A stretch of 64,000 nt of DNA, from positions 62,001 to 126,000 of the forward strand of contig CAYSAJ010000002.1 in assembly GCA_964429005.1 (NCBI GenBank), written 5' to 3'. Positions within the stretch are counted from its first letter, which is position 1, and every line of letters begins with the position of its first letter. Below are positions 26,848-34,836 of the stretch, in pieces. This DNA comes from JACRBE01 sp964429005. GTDB lineage: Bacteria; Chlamydiota; Chlamydiia; Chlamydiales; JACRBE01. The position numbers and the translations under genes were made by a program. The notes beneath the pieces are model-generated. The model had not been told where the DNA came from. It worked only from the letters and a program-made list of their open reading frames with translations, and did not search any database.

Positions 26848-26857
26848 AGTTCATAAA

Positions 26858-26946
26858 CGGAAAGAGAGGGATTTGAACCCTCGGTACCCGTAATTAGGTA
26901 CGCGTCCTTAGCAGGGACGTGCCTTCGGCCACTCAGCCATCTTTCC
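26858..26946 (-). tRNA. tRNA-Ser (anticodon GCU)
   Basis: Read on the minus strand, the 7-bp acceptor stem GGAAAGA/TCTTTCC closes the molecule. The anticodon loop CTGCTAA lies on the CGTCC/GGACG stem and gives anticodon GCU, decoding AGC/AGU serine codons. The T-arm GAGGGTTCAAATCCCTC and a long variable arm GTACC...GGTAC typical of serine tRNAs are present. The discriminator is G (26858) and CCA is not encoded. Confidence 0.96.
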
Positions 26947-26992
26947 AAAGATGGCAAAATTGTATATGAGAGCTTTGTTTTAGGGCAAGGAT

Positions 26993-27835
26993 CTATTCAA
27001 TGAGGGAGCGAAACGAAAGCTCCTGACCGTTGAGGGAGTTCCAGAAAGAAGTATGCTGGGAGCCGTCGGGGTTTTGGACTGTGATGGCACATACAGGCAA
27101 GTAAACTAAAACAGTATTTCTGATGGCAAAATCTTGACCAAAAGCAGCTGCTGCAATTTTCTTGATTTGCGAAGGAGAATATCTCCCTGCGATTTTTTTT
27201 ACGTTCTGTAAAGACTTTGTTACAAGGCGATCTGCAATAAAAGTTTCGGGAACAACATTGAGTTTAGGGGATTGGAGATGAATGCGATATTGATTTCCAT
27301 GTTGGACGATCAGTTTTTTCTTACGACAGTTATCAATCCAAGCATCAAGGATGTCATTTTCAACATGAAGGGCTTTTGAGAGTCCTTCGCGATCACTAGC
27401 GCCACCTCGTTTAGCAAGGATGTTCAGAATTTTGAATTCAGCTTTATCTACGCCAGCTTTGATGCAATCACCAAACCCATGCGTTTTGTCCCAATTGCGT
27501 GTATTAATGACCATTTCTCCGTCGACGAGATCCCATAAGATGACCCCTTCTCCAGTATACTGGTTATTAGAAGATGTATATTTTACTTCGAGAAAAAGAT
27601 AAGGATAGAAGCGAACATCGGGAGATAGAAAACGGTGCTCGGAATCTTTGAGCAATTCATGCTCATGAGCTTCCATAATTTGTTGTGATGTGAAGCGGGC
27701 TTCGAGGGTGTGGATCGTTCCGGTTTGCAGATTCTGAAGCATTTGCGATTTGAAAAGAGAAGGTTTTTTCTTGTAGGCTAAATAGCCTCCTCCTACTGCT
27801 GTCGCTAGCAAAGCAGCGATAATAATTCTACGCAT
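26993..27835 (-). CDS. Membrane-anchored protein with a winged-helix-like region, unknown function
   Basis: The 280-residue product starts with an N-terminal hydrophobic segment (MRRIIIAALLATAVGGGYLAY), a signal anchor or signal peptide. Residues ~135-195 read like a winged-helix turn (KAEFKILNILAKRGG, then ALHVENDILDAWIDNCRKKKLI), but no DNA-binding family is clear. The C-terminal part repeats short beta-strand-like segments. Chlamydia has a conserved hypothetical of similar size near this tRNA/gapA region; I cannot verify that it is the same. It is divergent from the oxygenase gene at 27981. Confidence 0.7.
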   Translation of the reverse strand: MRRIIIAALLATAVGGGYLAYKKKPSLFKSQMLQNLQTGTIHTLEARFTSQQIMEAHEHELLKDSEHRFLSPDVRFYPYLFLEVKYTSSNNQYTGEGVILWDLVDGEMVINTRNWDKTHGFGDCIKAGVDKAEFKILNILAKRGGASDREGLSKALHVENDILDAWIDNCRKKKLIVQHGNQYRIHLQSPKLNVVPETFIADRLVTKSLQNVKKIAGRYSPSQIKKIAAAAFGQDFAIRNTVLVYLPVCAITVQNPDGSQHTSFWNSLNGQELSFRSLIE

Positions 27836-27980
27836 GAACCACCTGAAAATAGACCTCTATTTGCTTTTGTATCACAGCTAAGAATTCTTTTAAACGTGAG
27901 AGTTGCTTGATTAGCAAACTCTTGCTAAAAAGGGTTGAATTCCTTATGACTCAACTTTAGAAGATGGGAAGGAGATCAGA

Positions 27981-28700
27981 ATGAACCAAACGGTGTTAGA
28001 TCATATTTTGCATAGGATTGAGCAACTTGAAATCAAAGAAGATCCTTATCCTCATTTTTATATCACAAATATTTTCCCTGCCGATTACTACGAGAAAATT
28101 TTGAAATACATGCCAGGGAAGGTGTATTCAGAGAGTCTTGAGGCAACTGGCAGAGTATCCAAAGGTTCTTATAAAGAGAGGTATGTTTTAGGGCTAGAAC
28201 AAGAAGAATTAAAAAGACTCCCTGAGGAGATGGCAATATTTTGGCAGGACTTCAAGGAAATGTTGGATAGCAAAATCTTAAGAGAGTGTTTGCTAAATAA
28301 ATTTTCTTCGTATGTTCAAGGTAGATTTGGGTGGCAGTATAACATGATCGACTTTTCTTCTGTTGTTGAGCTTATTTCTGATGAGACAAATTATTCGATT
28401 GGACCTCACACAGATTTACCACTAAGAGTTCTTACGATGCTTTTCTATTTCCCTAAAGATGAAAGTCAAGAGTCCCTTGGCACCTCCGTTTATACTCCAA
28501 AAGATCCCCATTTTACTTGTGAGGGATATGAGCATTATGGTTTTGAAGGTTTCAATCGTTTTTATACAGCTCCCTTTTTACCAAATACGGTCTTTGGATT
28601 CATAAAATCAGATCGCTCTTTTCATGGCGTAGAACCTATAACAGTAAAGGAAGTAAGCCGTAACTTGCTCAATTTCTTCATTAAGTGGGGTGTCCAATAG
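27981..28700 (+). CDS. 2-oxoglutarate/Fe(II)-dependent oxygenase
   Basis: The 239-residue product carries the HxD...H iron triad in PHTDLPLRV (H143, D145) and RSFHGVEPI (H215), with the 2-oxoglutarate-binding arginine in SRNLLNFF (R227). The spacing matches the prolyl-4-hydroxylase-like 2OG-Fe(II) branch. It has a good AAGGAG ribosome site. It overlaps the downstream FkbM-type methyltransferase gene by 16 bases, implying that both enzymes act on the same molecule, perhaps a glycan, peptide or small metabolite. Substrate unknown. Confidence 0.82.
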   Translation: MNQTVLDHILHRIEQLEIKEDPYPHFYITNIFPADYYEKILKYMPGKVYSESLEATGRVSKGSYKERYVLGLEQEELKRLPEEMAIFWQDFKEMLDSKILRECLLNKFSSYVQGRFGWQYNMIDFSSVVELISDETNYSIGPHTDLPLRVLTMLFYFPKDESQESLGTSVYTPKDPHFTCEGYEHYGFEGFNRFYTAPFLPNTVFGFIKSDRSFHGVEPITVKEVSRNLLNFFIKWGVQ

Positions 28701-29434
28701 AAGATCTGCAAAAAGTGGAAAAACTCGAGATCCTTTTCCACGCGCCCTGTGACATGATTAAATGGAGAATTGATACTTTTTGGGATAAAGAACCAGAAAC
28801 ACTCCATTGGATCGATTCTTTTCAACAAGCCGACTTTTTTGTAGATGTGGGTGCAAACATTGGACTTTACTCCCTTTATGCAGCCCATACTAAAGGAATA
28901 GAAGTAGCCGCTTTTGAACCTGAAAGTGCAAATTATGCCCAGCTCAATAAAAACATTTTTCTCAATAAGTTAGATCAAAAGATCAAAGCCTATCCTCTCG
29001 CTATAAGTAATGAAATGAGCCTCAGTGATCTTTACTTAAGCTCGTGGGGAGAAGGACAATCTTTGCATAACTTCAAAGAAACCAATGATTTTAATAATGA
29101 GCCTTTTTTGCCAGTTTTCAGCCAAGGTTGCTTATCGGTGAGTCTTGATGAACTGATTGCAAAAAAATGGATAAGAGTGCCGCAGCACATTAAAATAGAT
29201 GTAGATGGGATCGAAGACAAAATCATTCAAGGGGCTCTTAACTTGATAGATCATCCCTTAATGAAGTCCTTGCTTGTCGAGCTTAATACAAAACTGCCCT
29301 CGCACCTTGCAGTTATAGATGAGATGGTAAAAAGGGGATATATCTACAGCGAAAAGCAAGTAGAAAGGGCGCTAAGAACTCATGGCCCTTTCGAGGGAAC
29401 AGCTAACTTTATTTTTAGTAAAACCATCTCATAG
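28685..29434 (+). CDS. FkbM-family methyltransferase
   Basis: The 249-residue product has the SAM-binding motif FVDVGANIGLYSLYA (about residues 51-65), the acidic strand VAAFEPES, and the FkbM hallmark HIKIDVDGIEDKIIQGA. These enzymes O-methylate hydroxyl groups of sugars or natural products. The start is taken as the GTG at 28685, overlapping the oxygenase gene; a GTG at 28715 is an alternative with only a weak ribosome site. Adjacency to the oxygenase suggests sequential hydroxylation and methylation. Confidence 0.85.
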   Translation: MGCPIEDLQKVEKLEILFHAPCDMIKWRIDTFWDKEPETLHWIDSFQQADFFVDVGANIGLYSLYAAHTKGIEVAAFEPESANYAQLNKNIFLNKLDQKIKAYPLAISNEMSLSDLYLSSWGEGQSLHNFKETNDFNNEPFLPVFSQGCLSVSLDELIAKKWIRVPQHIKIDVDGIEDKIIQGALNLIDHPLMKSLLVELNTKLPSHLAVIDEMVKRGYIYSEKQVERALRTHGPFEGTANFIFSKTIS

Positions 29435-29490
29435 ATCTTTCCTCTCTAAAATCGCAAAATTTGTTATTCTTAAGAGAAAACGTGAAACTT

Positions 29491-31305
29491 ATGGCTGCAA
29501 AAATTCGATTACTCCCTGAACATGTCATTAACGTCATCGCTGCTGGCGAAGTTATTGAAAATCCTGCATCAGTTGTCAAAGAACTTGTTGAAAACTCTAT
29601 CGATGCTGGAGCCACCCACATTGAAGTAGAATGTCTGGCTGGAGGATTCCAAAAGATCCAGATTGATGACAACGGGTCAGGAATGAGCCCTGATGATGCT
29701 CTTCTTTGTTTGGAAAGGCATGCTACTTCAAAACTAAAAAATGCAAGTGATTTACTTCTTTTAACTTCTATGGGCTTCAGAGGGGAGGCTCTTGCGTCTA
29801 TTGCTGCAATTTCTCGGATGACTCTCAGTACAGCTAGGGAAGAGAGTATAGGAACTCAGGTGATTTGTGAAGGAGGAAAAATCTTAACAGTGCAAAAATG
29901 TGCCCGAGAAAAAGGAACCACGATTGAGATCCAAAATCTCTTTTACAATGTCCCAGCTAGAAAAAAGTTCCAGAAAAGTCCTTCCAGCTCCCAAGCAGAG
30001 ATCGGAAAACTGATGACAAAACTTGCCATAGGATTCCCTCAAATCAGTTTTACTTTTAAAGCTAACGGAGCGACTCTGCTTTCGACAAAAGGCTCTCATC
30101 TTACAGGATCTGAGCAAATGCAAACGAGAATTAAGGAAATCCTTGGAGAGGATTTTGTGAATAACATGGTTCCTCTTCATTTTGAAAAAGAGGGGGTATC
30201 GCTTAGGGGATACGTCGGACGCCCCTTTAGAGGAAAGCACAACCGAAGTGGTGAGCTTCTTTACATCAACCAAAGGGCTGTTGTTTCTCAATTTGTTGAA
30301 GAGAGCATACAGAGAGCCTATGGCCACTCTCTTGATTCCAAGCAATTTCCAATCTTTGTTCTTCATTTAAATATACCAACTCATTTAGTCGATGTGAACG
30401 TTCATCCTCAAAAACGAGAAGTGCGATTCCAGGATGAATTGTGGCTTGATATGATTATTAAAGAAGCGATTACTGAAGCCCTTGGATATCGTTATTTCGT
30501 ATCTCAGAGTGAAAATCATCAAGAAATCCAAAAATCATCCTTTTTAGTTGAAACTCCTATAACTAGGGAGATCAATTGGGAGATGCCCCAAACAAAATTA
30601 GAATCAATATCAACATCCGTGCAGCATTTTTCCTTTCCTCATAGGCTGAGCTATGTTTTTCGTAACATCGGATTTTTGCCGGCATCAGAAGATCTACTCC
30701 TTCTGTTTAGTTCAGAGGGTAGCAGCACGAGTTTGGTATGGGTAGATCTTAAGAGCCTCTATCAACGGGTTCTCTACGATGCTTGTTTAGATCGCTTGAT
30801 GGATCATGCTCTTCATTTTTCTATGCAAAAACTTTTATTCCCTATTCCTCTTTCTCTCTCTTATGAATATGAATTAGACTTTTCTATATTACACCAAACG
30901 TTTGCATCTCTCGGGATTGTGTTAAGACAATTATCGAATCAGCAAATTGAAGTTGAAGCGATCGCTTCTCACATATCTGAGGAAGAAATTTCTTCCTACA
31001 TAGAAGAAGGGCTAAAAATGATCCATGAATATGGAAACGGCTTTTTATTATCTTTAGAAGCGAAAGAAGGGATGGCTCGTCTTTTTGTCAAAAAAAGTCG
31101 CTCTAAAGAAATTTCCTTAAATGAGGCAAATCAGTTATTAGAACAATATTTCCAAAGGAAGAGGATACAGTACTCTCCATTTGGGGAGCCGATTTTTGCC
31201 CTTTTAGGTGATTATGAAATCCAACAAATTTTTAGAGCGTATCAAGAAAGTCCAAATGCAGATGAAAAGGGACCATCTCGACCTGCTGTGGATAGAACTC
31301 CCTGA
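29491..31305 (+). CDS. mutL: DNA mismatch repair protein MutL
   Basis: The ATG at 29491 matches the conserved MutL start (IRLLPEHVINVIAAGEVIENP); a TTG at 29461 also opens the frame. The 604-residue product has the GHKL ATPase: ELVENSIDAG (E31 and N35), DDNGSGM and TSMGFRGEALASIA. The C-terminal dimerisation domain reads VDLKSLYQRVLYD near residue 419 where endonuclease-type MutL proteins have DQHAxxER, so the nuclease metal site appears lost and the protein is probably of the E. coli, MutH-partner type, with no mutH in view. It overlaps pepP by 92 bases. Confidence 0.93.
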   Translation: MAAKIRLLPEHVINVIAAGEVIENPASVVKELVENSIDAGATHIEVECLAGGFQKIQIDDNGSGMSPDDALLCLERHATSKLKNASDLLLLTSMGFRGEALASIAAISRMTLSTAREESIGTQVICEGGKILTVQKCAREKGTTIEIQNLFYNVPARKKFQKSPSSSQAEIGKLMTKLAIGFPQISFTFKANGATLLSTKGSHLTGSEQMQTRIKEILGEDFVNNMVPLHFEKEGVSLRGYVGRPFRGKHNRSGELLYINQRAVVSQFVEESIQRAYGHSLDSKQFPIFVLHLNIPTHLVDVNVHPQKREVRFQDELWLDMIIKEAITEALGYRYFVSQSENHQEIQKSSFLVETPITREINWEMPQTKLESISTSVQHFSFPHRLSYVFRNIGFLPASEDLLLLFSSEGSSTSLVWVDLKSLYQRVLYDACLDRLMDHALHFSMQKLLFPIPLSLSYEYELDFSILHQTFASLGIVLRQLSNQQIEVEAIASHISEEEISSYIEEGLKMIHEYGNGFLLSLEAKEGMARLFVKKSRSKEISLNEANQLLEQYFQRKRIQYSPFGEPIFALLGDYEIQQIFRAYQESPNADEKGPSRPAVDRTP

Positions 31306-32272
31306 AAATATTTATTATTTTACAGGCTGCTCAGCTTCAAGAGGAATGCTTTTTATCTTTCGTGATGAGGCATGTCTTGCTCTTGACTCTCGCTATTTTG
31401 AGCAAATGAAGAAAAAATCCCCTATTCGTCTTGTTCTTGATTACAAAGAAGAAGCTTATGATGTATTAATGCAGCCCTCAATCAAAAAAGTGGGAATTGA
31501 GTATATTCATACAAATTTAAAGCGCTTTGAAATCATGAAAAAGGTGCTTCCTGCTGAGTATATTGATACCTCAGTAGTAAAAAGAATTAGAGCTGTAAAA
31601 GATGAGGAAGAGATGCATCTTATTGAAGAGAGTTCAGCTCTATTATGGAAAGGATATCAATATATCTTAACCCTACTTAAAGAAGGGGTCAAAGAGAGTG
31701 AACTTGGTTGGGAATTTGAAAAATTCATCAGAGAAAGGGGGGCAGAGGGTGTAGCTTTCGAGCCCACAATAGCATTTGGTGAAAGCACAGCGTTTCCCCA
31801 CTATAAAGCTGGAAAAGAAGTGTGGAAACCGGGCAGTCCTGTACTGATGGATTTGGGAGTAAAGAAAAATCAATATGCTAGCGATATGACAAGGACTCAT
31901 CTTTTCCCTCAAACTCATCCTCAAATTCATGAAATTTCTCGAATCGTTCGAGACGCCTATGAAGTGGCAGTCAACGTTTGCAGCCCCGGAATTCCTACAA
32001 AAGATATTGATGCTGCTGCTCGCAGCTACATTGAAAAAAATGGATATGGGGAATTTTTCCTCCATTCTTTAGGTCATGGTGTGGGACTCAATGTCCACGA
32101 ATATCCGTTGATTTCTGCTGCTGCTGCTTTGACTGATTGTCTAGAACTGGGAATGGTTTTTACGATTGAACCTGGCATTTATCTCCCCGGAATTGGAGGG
32201 GTTAGATATGAAAACACTCTAGTGCTAACCGAAGATGGACCCCGCTCTTTTTTTCCTCATGACAAGAGCTAG
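31214..32272 (+). CDS. pepP: Xaa-Pro aminopeptidase/dipeptidase (M24 family)
   Basis: The 352-residue product is counted from ATG 31214; a GTG six bases upstream is an alternative. It has the complete pita-bread metal set: D213 in VLMDLG, D224 in ASDMTR, H288 in HSLGHGVG, E319 in FTIEPGI and E333 in VRYENT. It removes proline-containing N-terminal residues from peptides. Overlap of 92 bases with mutL is large; the pair mutL-pepP is also adjacent in Chlamydia (CT575-CT574 from memory). Whether it is an aminopeptidase P or a prolidase cannot be settled by motifs. Confidence 0.9.
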   Translation: MKSNKFLERIKKVQMQMKRDHLDLLWIELPENIYYFTGCSASRGMLFIFRDEACLALDSRYFEQMKKKSPIRLVLDYKEEAYDVLMQPSIKKVGIEYIHTNLKRFEIMKKVLPAEYIDTSVVKRIRAVKDEEEMHLIEESSALLWKGYQYILTLLKEGVKESELGWEFEKFIRERGAEGVAFEPTIAFGESTAFPHYKAGKEVWKPGSPVLMDLGVKKNQYASDMTRTHLFPQTHPQIHEISRIVRDAYEVAVNVCSPGIPTKDIDAAARSYIEKNGYGEFFLHSLGHGVGLNVHEYPLISAAAALTDCLELGMVFTIEPGIYLPGIGGVRYENTLVLTEDGPRSFFPHDKS

Positions 32273-32318
32273 GTAAAAATGCTACAAGGCAAATGAGTAT
32301 GAACTTGTAGAGGATTTT

Positions 32319-34787
32319 TTGAGTTTACGGCTACGAATTTTCCTTTTAATAGGATTGTTATTTGTTCTTATTTTTACTTCTGCTCAACTCGTTGAGAGTT
32401 ACATCGCTAAGAAGTATGTGAACTTATCAAGAAATCAGATGGTCGAAGATATTCACCATGAAAATGATGTAAAACAAAAAATTCTTCAAAATTATTTGTT
32501 TCAAGTAATTGAGTATACTCAAGCCCAGATCAACGCATTGCTTGAAAGGATTACGGAGCATGCATCTTTGATCGAGCGCTACGGGCCTACTGTTGAAAAC
32601 TACCAAAAACAAAATTGGCTCTCAGCAGCATTTTTAATCGCTGCCAACAAAGAACTCGATTTTGTGCAGATTTTGAATGAAAAAGAATTGACTGCGTCTA
32701 TTCTTTTACCCGATTCAGAATATCGAATAGCTCGCAAAGTTCCCTACGGGGGGCCGGTTCCCTTATTGATCATGGAAAATCCCATGTTACAGGCCAACAT
32801 AGGGCCTTATGTCGGAGTAGAGTTTAACTTGCAAAAGGAATATCACTCTGAGGGAATTCTTTCTAATGATTCAAGCATTGTCCCCACAGCCGAAGTAGAA
32901 TATTATATATTATTTGATATCCCCACTATGATGAATATGGATATCGCAAACAAGCAAAAGCAAATAGATTTGATTGAAGATCAAGTCATGCGGTTGCAGT
33001 TTGATATCACCACATTGCAGCAAATGAAAAATTTGCTCCATCATATTGTTGATTCGCTAGCTAAAGCCCAAAAGTTTTTTCAATCTCGTCCCGAATTTTA
33101 TCAACAAGTCACCTCCGCTGACAGGATGAATTGGCTTCTTAAAATGATGCCCAATTTAGCAGCTGTTAAGATGGCGGACAGTAGCGCTGAAAGCGCATCC
33201 CCTTTTAGAGAGGCTGAAAATCGATCTCATGAAATCGAAATGGTCGGCCAATTAGGGATGTTTATTGCAACGGGCGTATTTGGCCAAAGCCCATTTGATA
33301 GTACAGCACCTGTAGGCATTGCCCATATCTTAAAGGGAGAAGATCATGGGCAAATGCTCTACAAGCATGATGTTTTTCTTTCAAAACCTTTGGAGCTTCA
33401 TGGAGAAGAGAGGGGAGTTCATCAGGGTAAAGAAAACTCTCAAACAAGCCTTCAATATTTTTTTGAAGATGGATTTGAAAGATTTTTTTTCGGTAATACT
33501 GCTGAGCTTGTTGTAAAATATAATTCTGAAGGACAAATTCAAAAGCGCAAAGGGAGTCTTACTCTAGGCGTAGATGCGACCCGTATTTTAAAAAATTTAG
33601 CCATGGTGTCTCATCGCATGGCTTTCTTTGCCACACCTGGTAAGATTATTAAAGGATTTGATATCAATGGAGAAGATCTTTCTCCCTACTTTTCGCTAAT
33701 CCCTCTATCTACAATTCTTTCTCAGAAAACAGGTGTGGTTTATGCTCCAGATGGGAGTGGCTACTTTTTTATAAATCTGCATCCATTTCCTCAGATGGAT
33801 TTTTATTTCTTTCTTTTAAATCCTGTCGAAAAAGAATTTGCCCTTGTGAACGCCATCGATAAGAACGCAACAGCCTTGCTCAGCAAAATCAAATATCAAA
33901 CGCAGATTGTGATCGTTATTTCTTTGCTTATTATAATTTTAATGGCTCATTTCCTAGCCAAAAGGATCACAAAGCCCATTTTACTTCTATTAGGAGCAAC
34001 TAAAGAAGTAAAAGAGGGGAAGCTAAATGATGTTCACTTACCTCCAATACCGAACAAAAAAATGGATGAAATTGAGACTCTTTATTTTTCGTTTTCACAA
34101 ATGGTAGAAGGCCTTAAGGAAAAAGAAAAAGTGAAGGGTATATTAGATAAAGTTGTATCTCCAATCATTGCAAAAGAAATTCTTCAAGGACAAGTCCATT
34201 TGGGAGGAGAAGAAAAAGTTGTAACCGTGCTTTTTGCTGACATTCGTGAGTTTAGCAAAATTTCGGAAAAGATGTTGCCTCATGAAGTTATCACGATGCT
34301 CAATCAGTGTATGACAAAGATATCTCATATTATTGATGCTCATGGTGGAGTTATAGACAAATATGTAGGTGATGAGGTGATGGCTTTATTCGGAGCCCCT
34401 GTAGAAACACAGGATAGCGCTTCGCAAGCAGTCATTTGCGCTATTGAAATCCAGCTTGCTCTAGAAAAATGGAATCTTGAAAGAAAACGCCAAGGGCTGC
34501 CTCCTATCGAGATGGGAATCGGAATTCATACGGGGGTTGTTGTTGCTGGAAATATGGGAGCTGAAAATAGACTAAATTATACAGTGCTTGGAGCAAATGT
34601 AAACCTTGCTGCTCGCATATGCTCTTCTGCGAAAGAACGGGAGATCATCATTTCTGAAGATACCTTGGCACAGCCATATGTAAAAGATCATATTGAATAC
34701 GAGGCATTAGCTCATATCGAACTTAAAGGCTTCACTCAATCCATTCCTTTATTTAGAATCGGGCCCAAAAGATCGTATAGAATTTGA
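32319..34787 (+). CDS. Membrane class III adenylate/guanylate cyclase with HAMP domain
   Basis: Translation probably starts at TTG 32319, preceded by AGAGGA at 5 bases. The 822-residue product has a transmembrane helix at about 6-25, a ~500-residue extracytoplasmic sensor region, a second transmembrane helix near 530-545, a HAMP domain (about 545-600) and a C-terminal cyclase domain. Metal-binding aspartates are D641 in LFADIREFS and D685 in YVGDEVMALFG; K681 and the T in NYTVLG fit ATP selectivity, and NLAARI carries the transition-state Asn and Arg. All catalytic residues are present, so it should make cAMP. No Crp-type receptor is in the window. Its neighbour is a sensor kinase gene. Confidence 0.9.
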   Translation: MSLRLRIFLLIGLLFVLIFTSAQLVESYIAKKYVNLSRNQMVEDIHHENDVKQKILQNYLFQVIEYTQAQINALLERITEHASLIERYGPTVENYQKQNWLSAAFLIAANKELDFVQILNEKELTASILLPDSEYRIARKVPYGGPVPLLIMENPMLQANIGPYVGVEFNLQKEYHSEGILSNDSSIVPTAEVEYYILFDIPTMMNMDIANKQKQIDLIEDQVMRLQFDITTLQQMKNLLHHIVDSLAKAQKFFQSRPEFYQQVTSADRMNWLLKMMPNLAAVKMADSSAESASPFREAENRSHEIEMVGQLGMFIATGVFGQSPFDSTAPVGIAHILKGEDHGQMLYKHDVFLSKPLELHGEERGVHQGKENSQTSLQYFFEDGFERFFFGNTAELVVKYNSEGQIQKRKGSLTLGVDATRILKNLAMVSHRMAFFATPGKIIKGFDINGEDLSPYFSLIPLSTILSQKTGVVYAPDGSGYFFINLHPFPQMDFYFFLLNPVEKEFALVNAIDKNATALLSKIKYQTQIVIVISLLIIILMAHFLAKRITKPILLLLGATKEVKEGKLNDVHLPPIPNKKMDEIETLYFSFSQMVEGLKEKEKVKGILDKVVSPIIAKEILQGQVHLGGEEKVVTVLFADIREFSKISEKMLPHEVITMLNQCMTKISHIIDAHGGVIDKYVGDEVMALFGAPVETQDSASQAVICAIEIQLALEKWNLERKRQGLPPIEMGIGIHTGVVVAGNMGAENRLNYTVLGANVNLAARICSSAKEREIIISEDTLAQPYVKDHIEYEALAHIELKGFTQSIPLFRIGPKRSYRI

Positions 34788-34815
34788 CGCAGAGCCTAAG
34801 GATTTGTTAAGGTAG

Positions 34816-34833
34816 TTCCTCTTTTTGGAGGAA
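34816..34833 (+). promoter_or_regulatory. Hairpin that masks the ribosome-binding site of the sensor kinase gene
   Basis: TTCCTC (34816-34821) pairs with GAGGAA (34828-34833) around a six-base T-rich loop. The paired GGAGGA (34827-34832) is the Shine-Dalgarno of the kinase gene starting at 34837, so the hairpin would occlude it. This is a sequence-based prediction of translational control. Confidence 0.5.
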
Positions 34834-34836
34834 TAT

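Noticed and set aside
29884..30366. 160-codon open frame on the minus strand
   Set aside because: Antisense to the conserved ATPase part of mutL.
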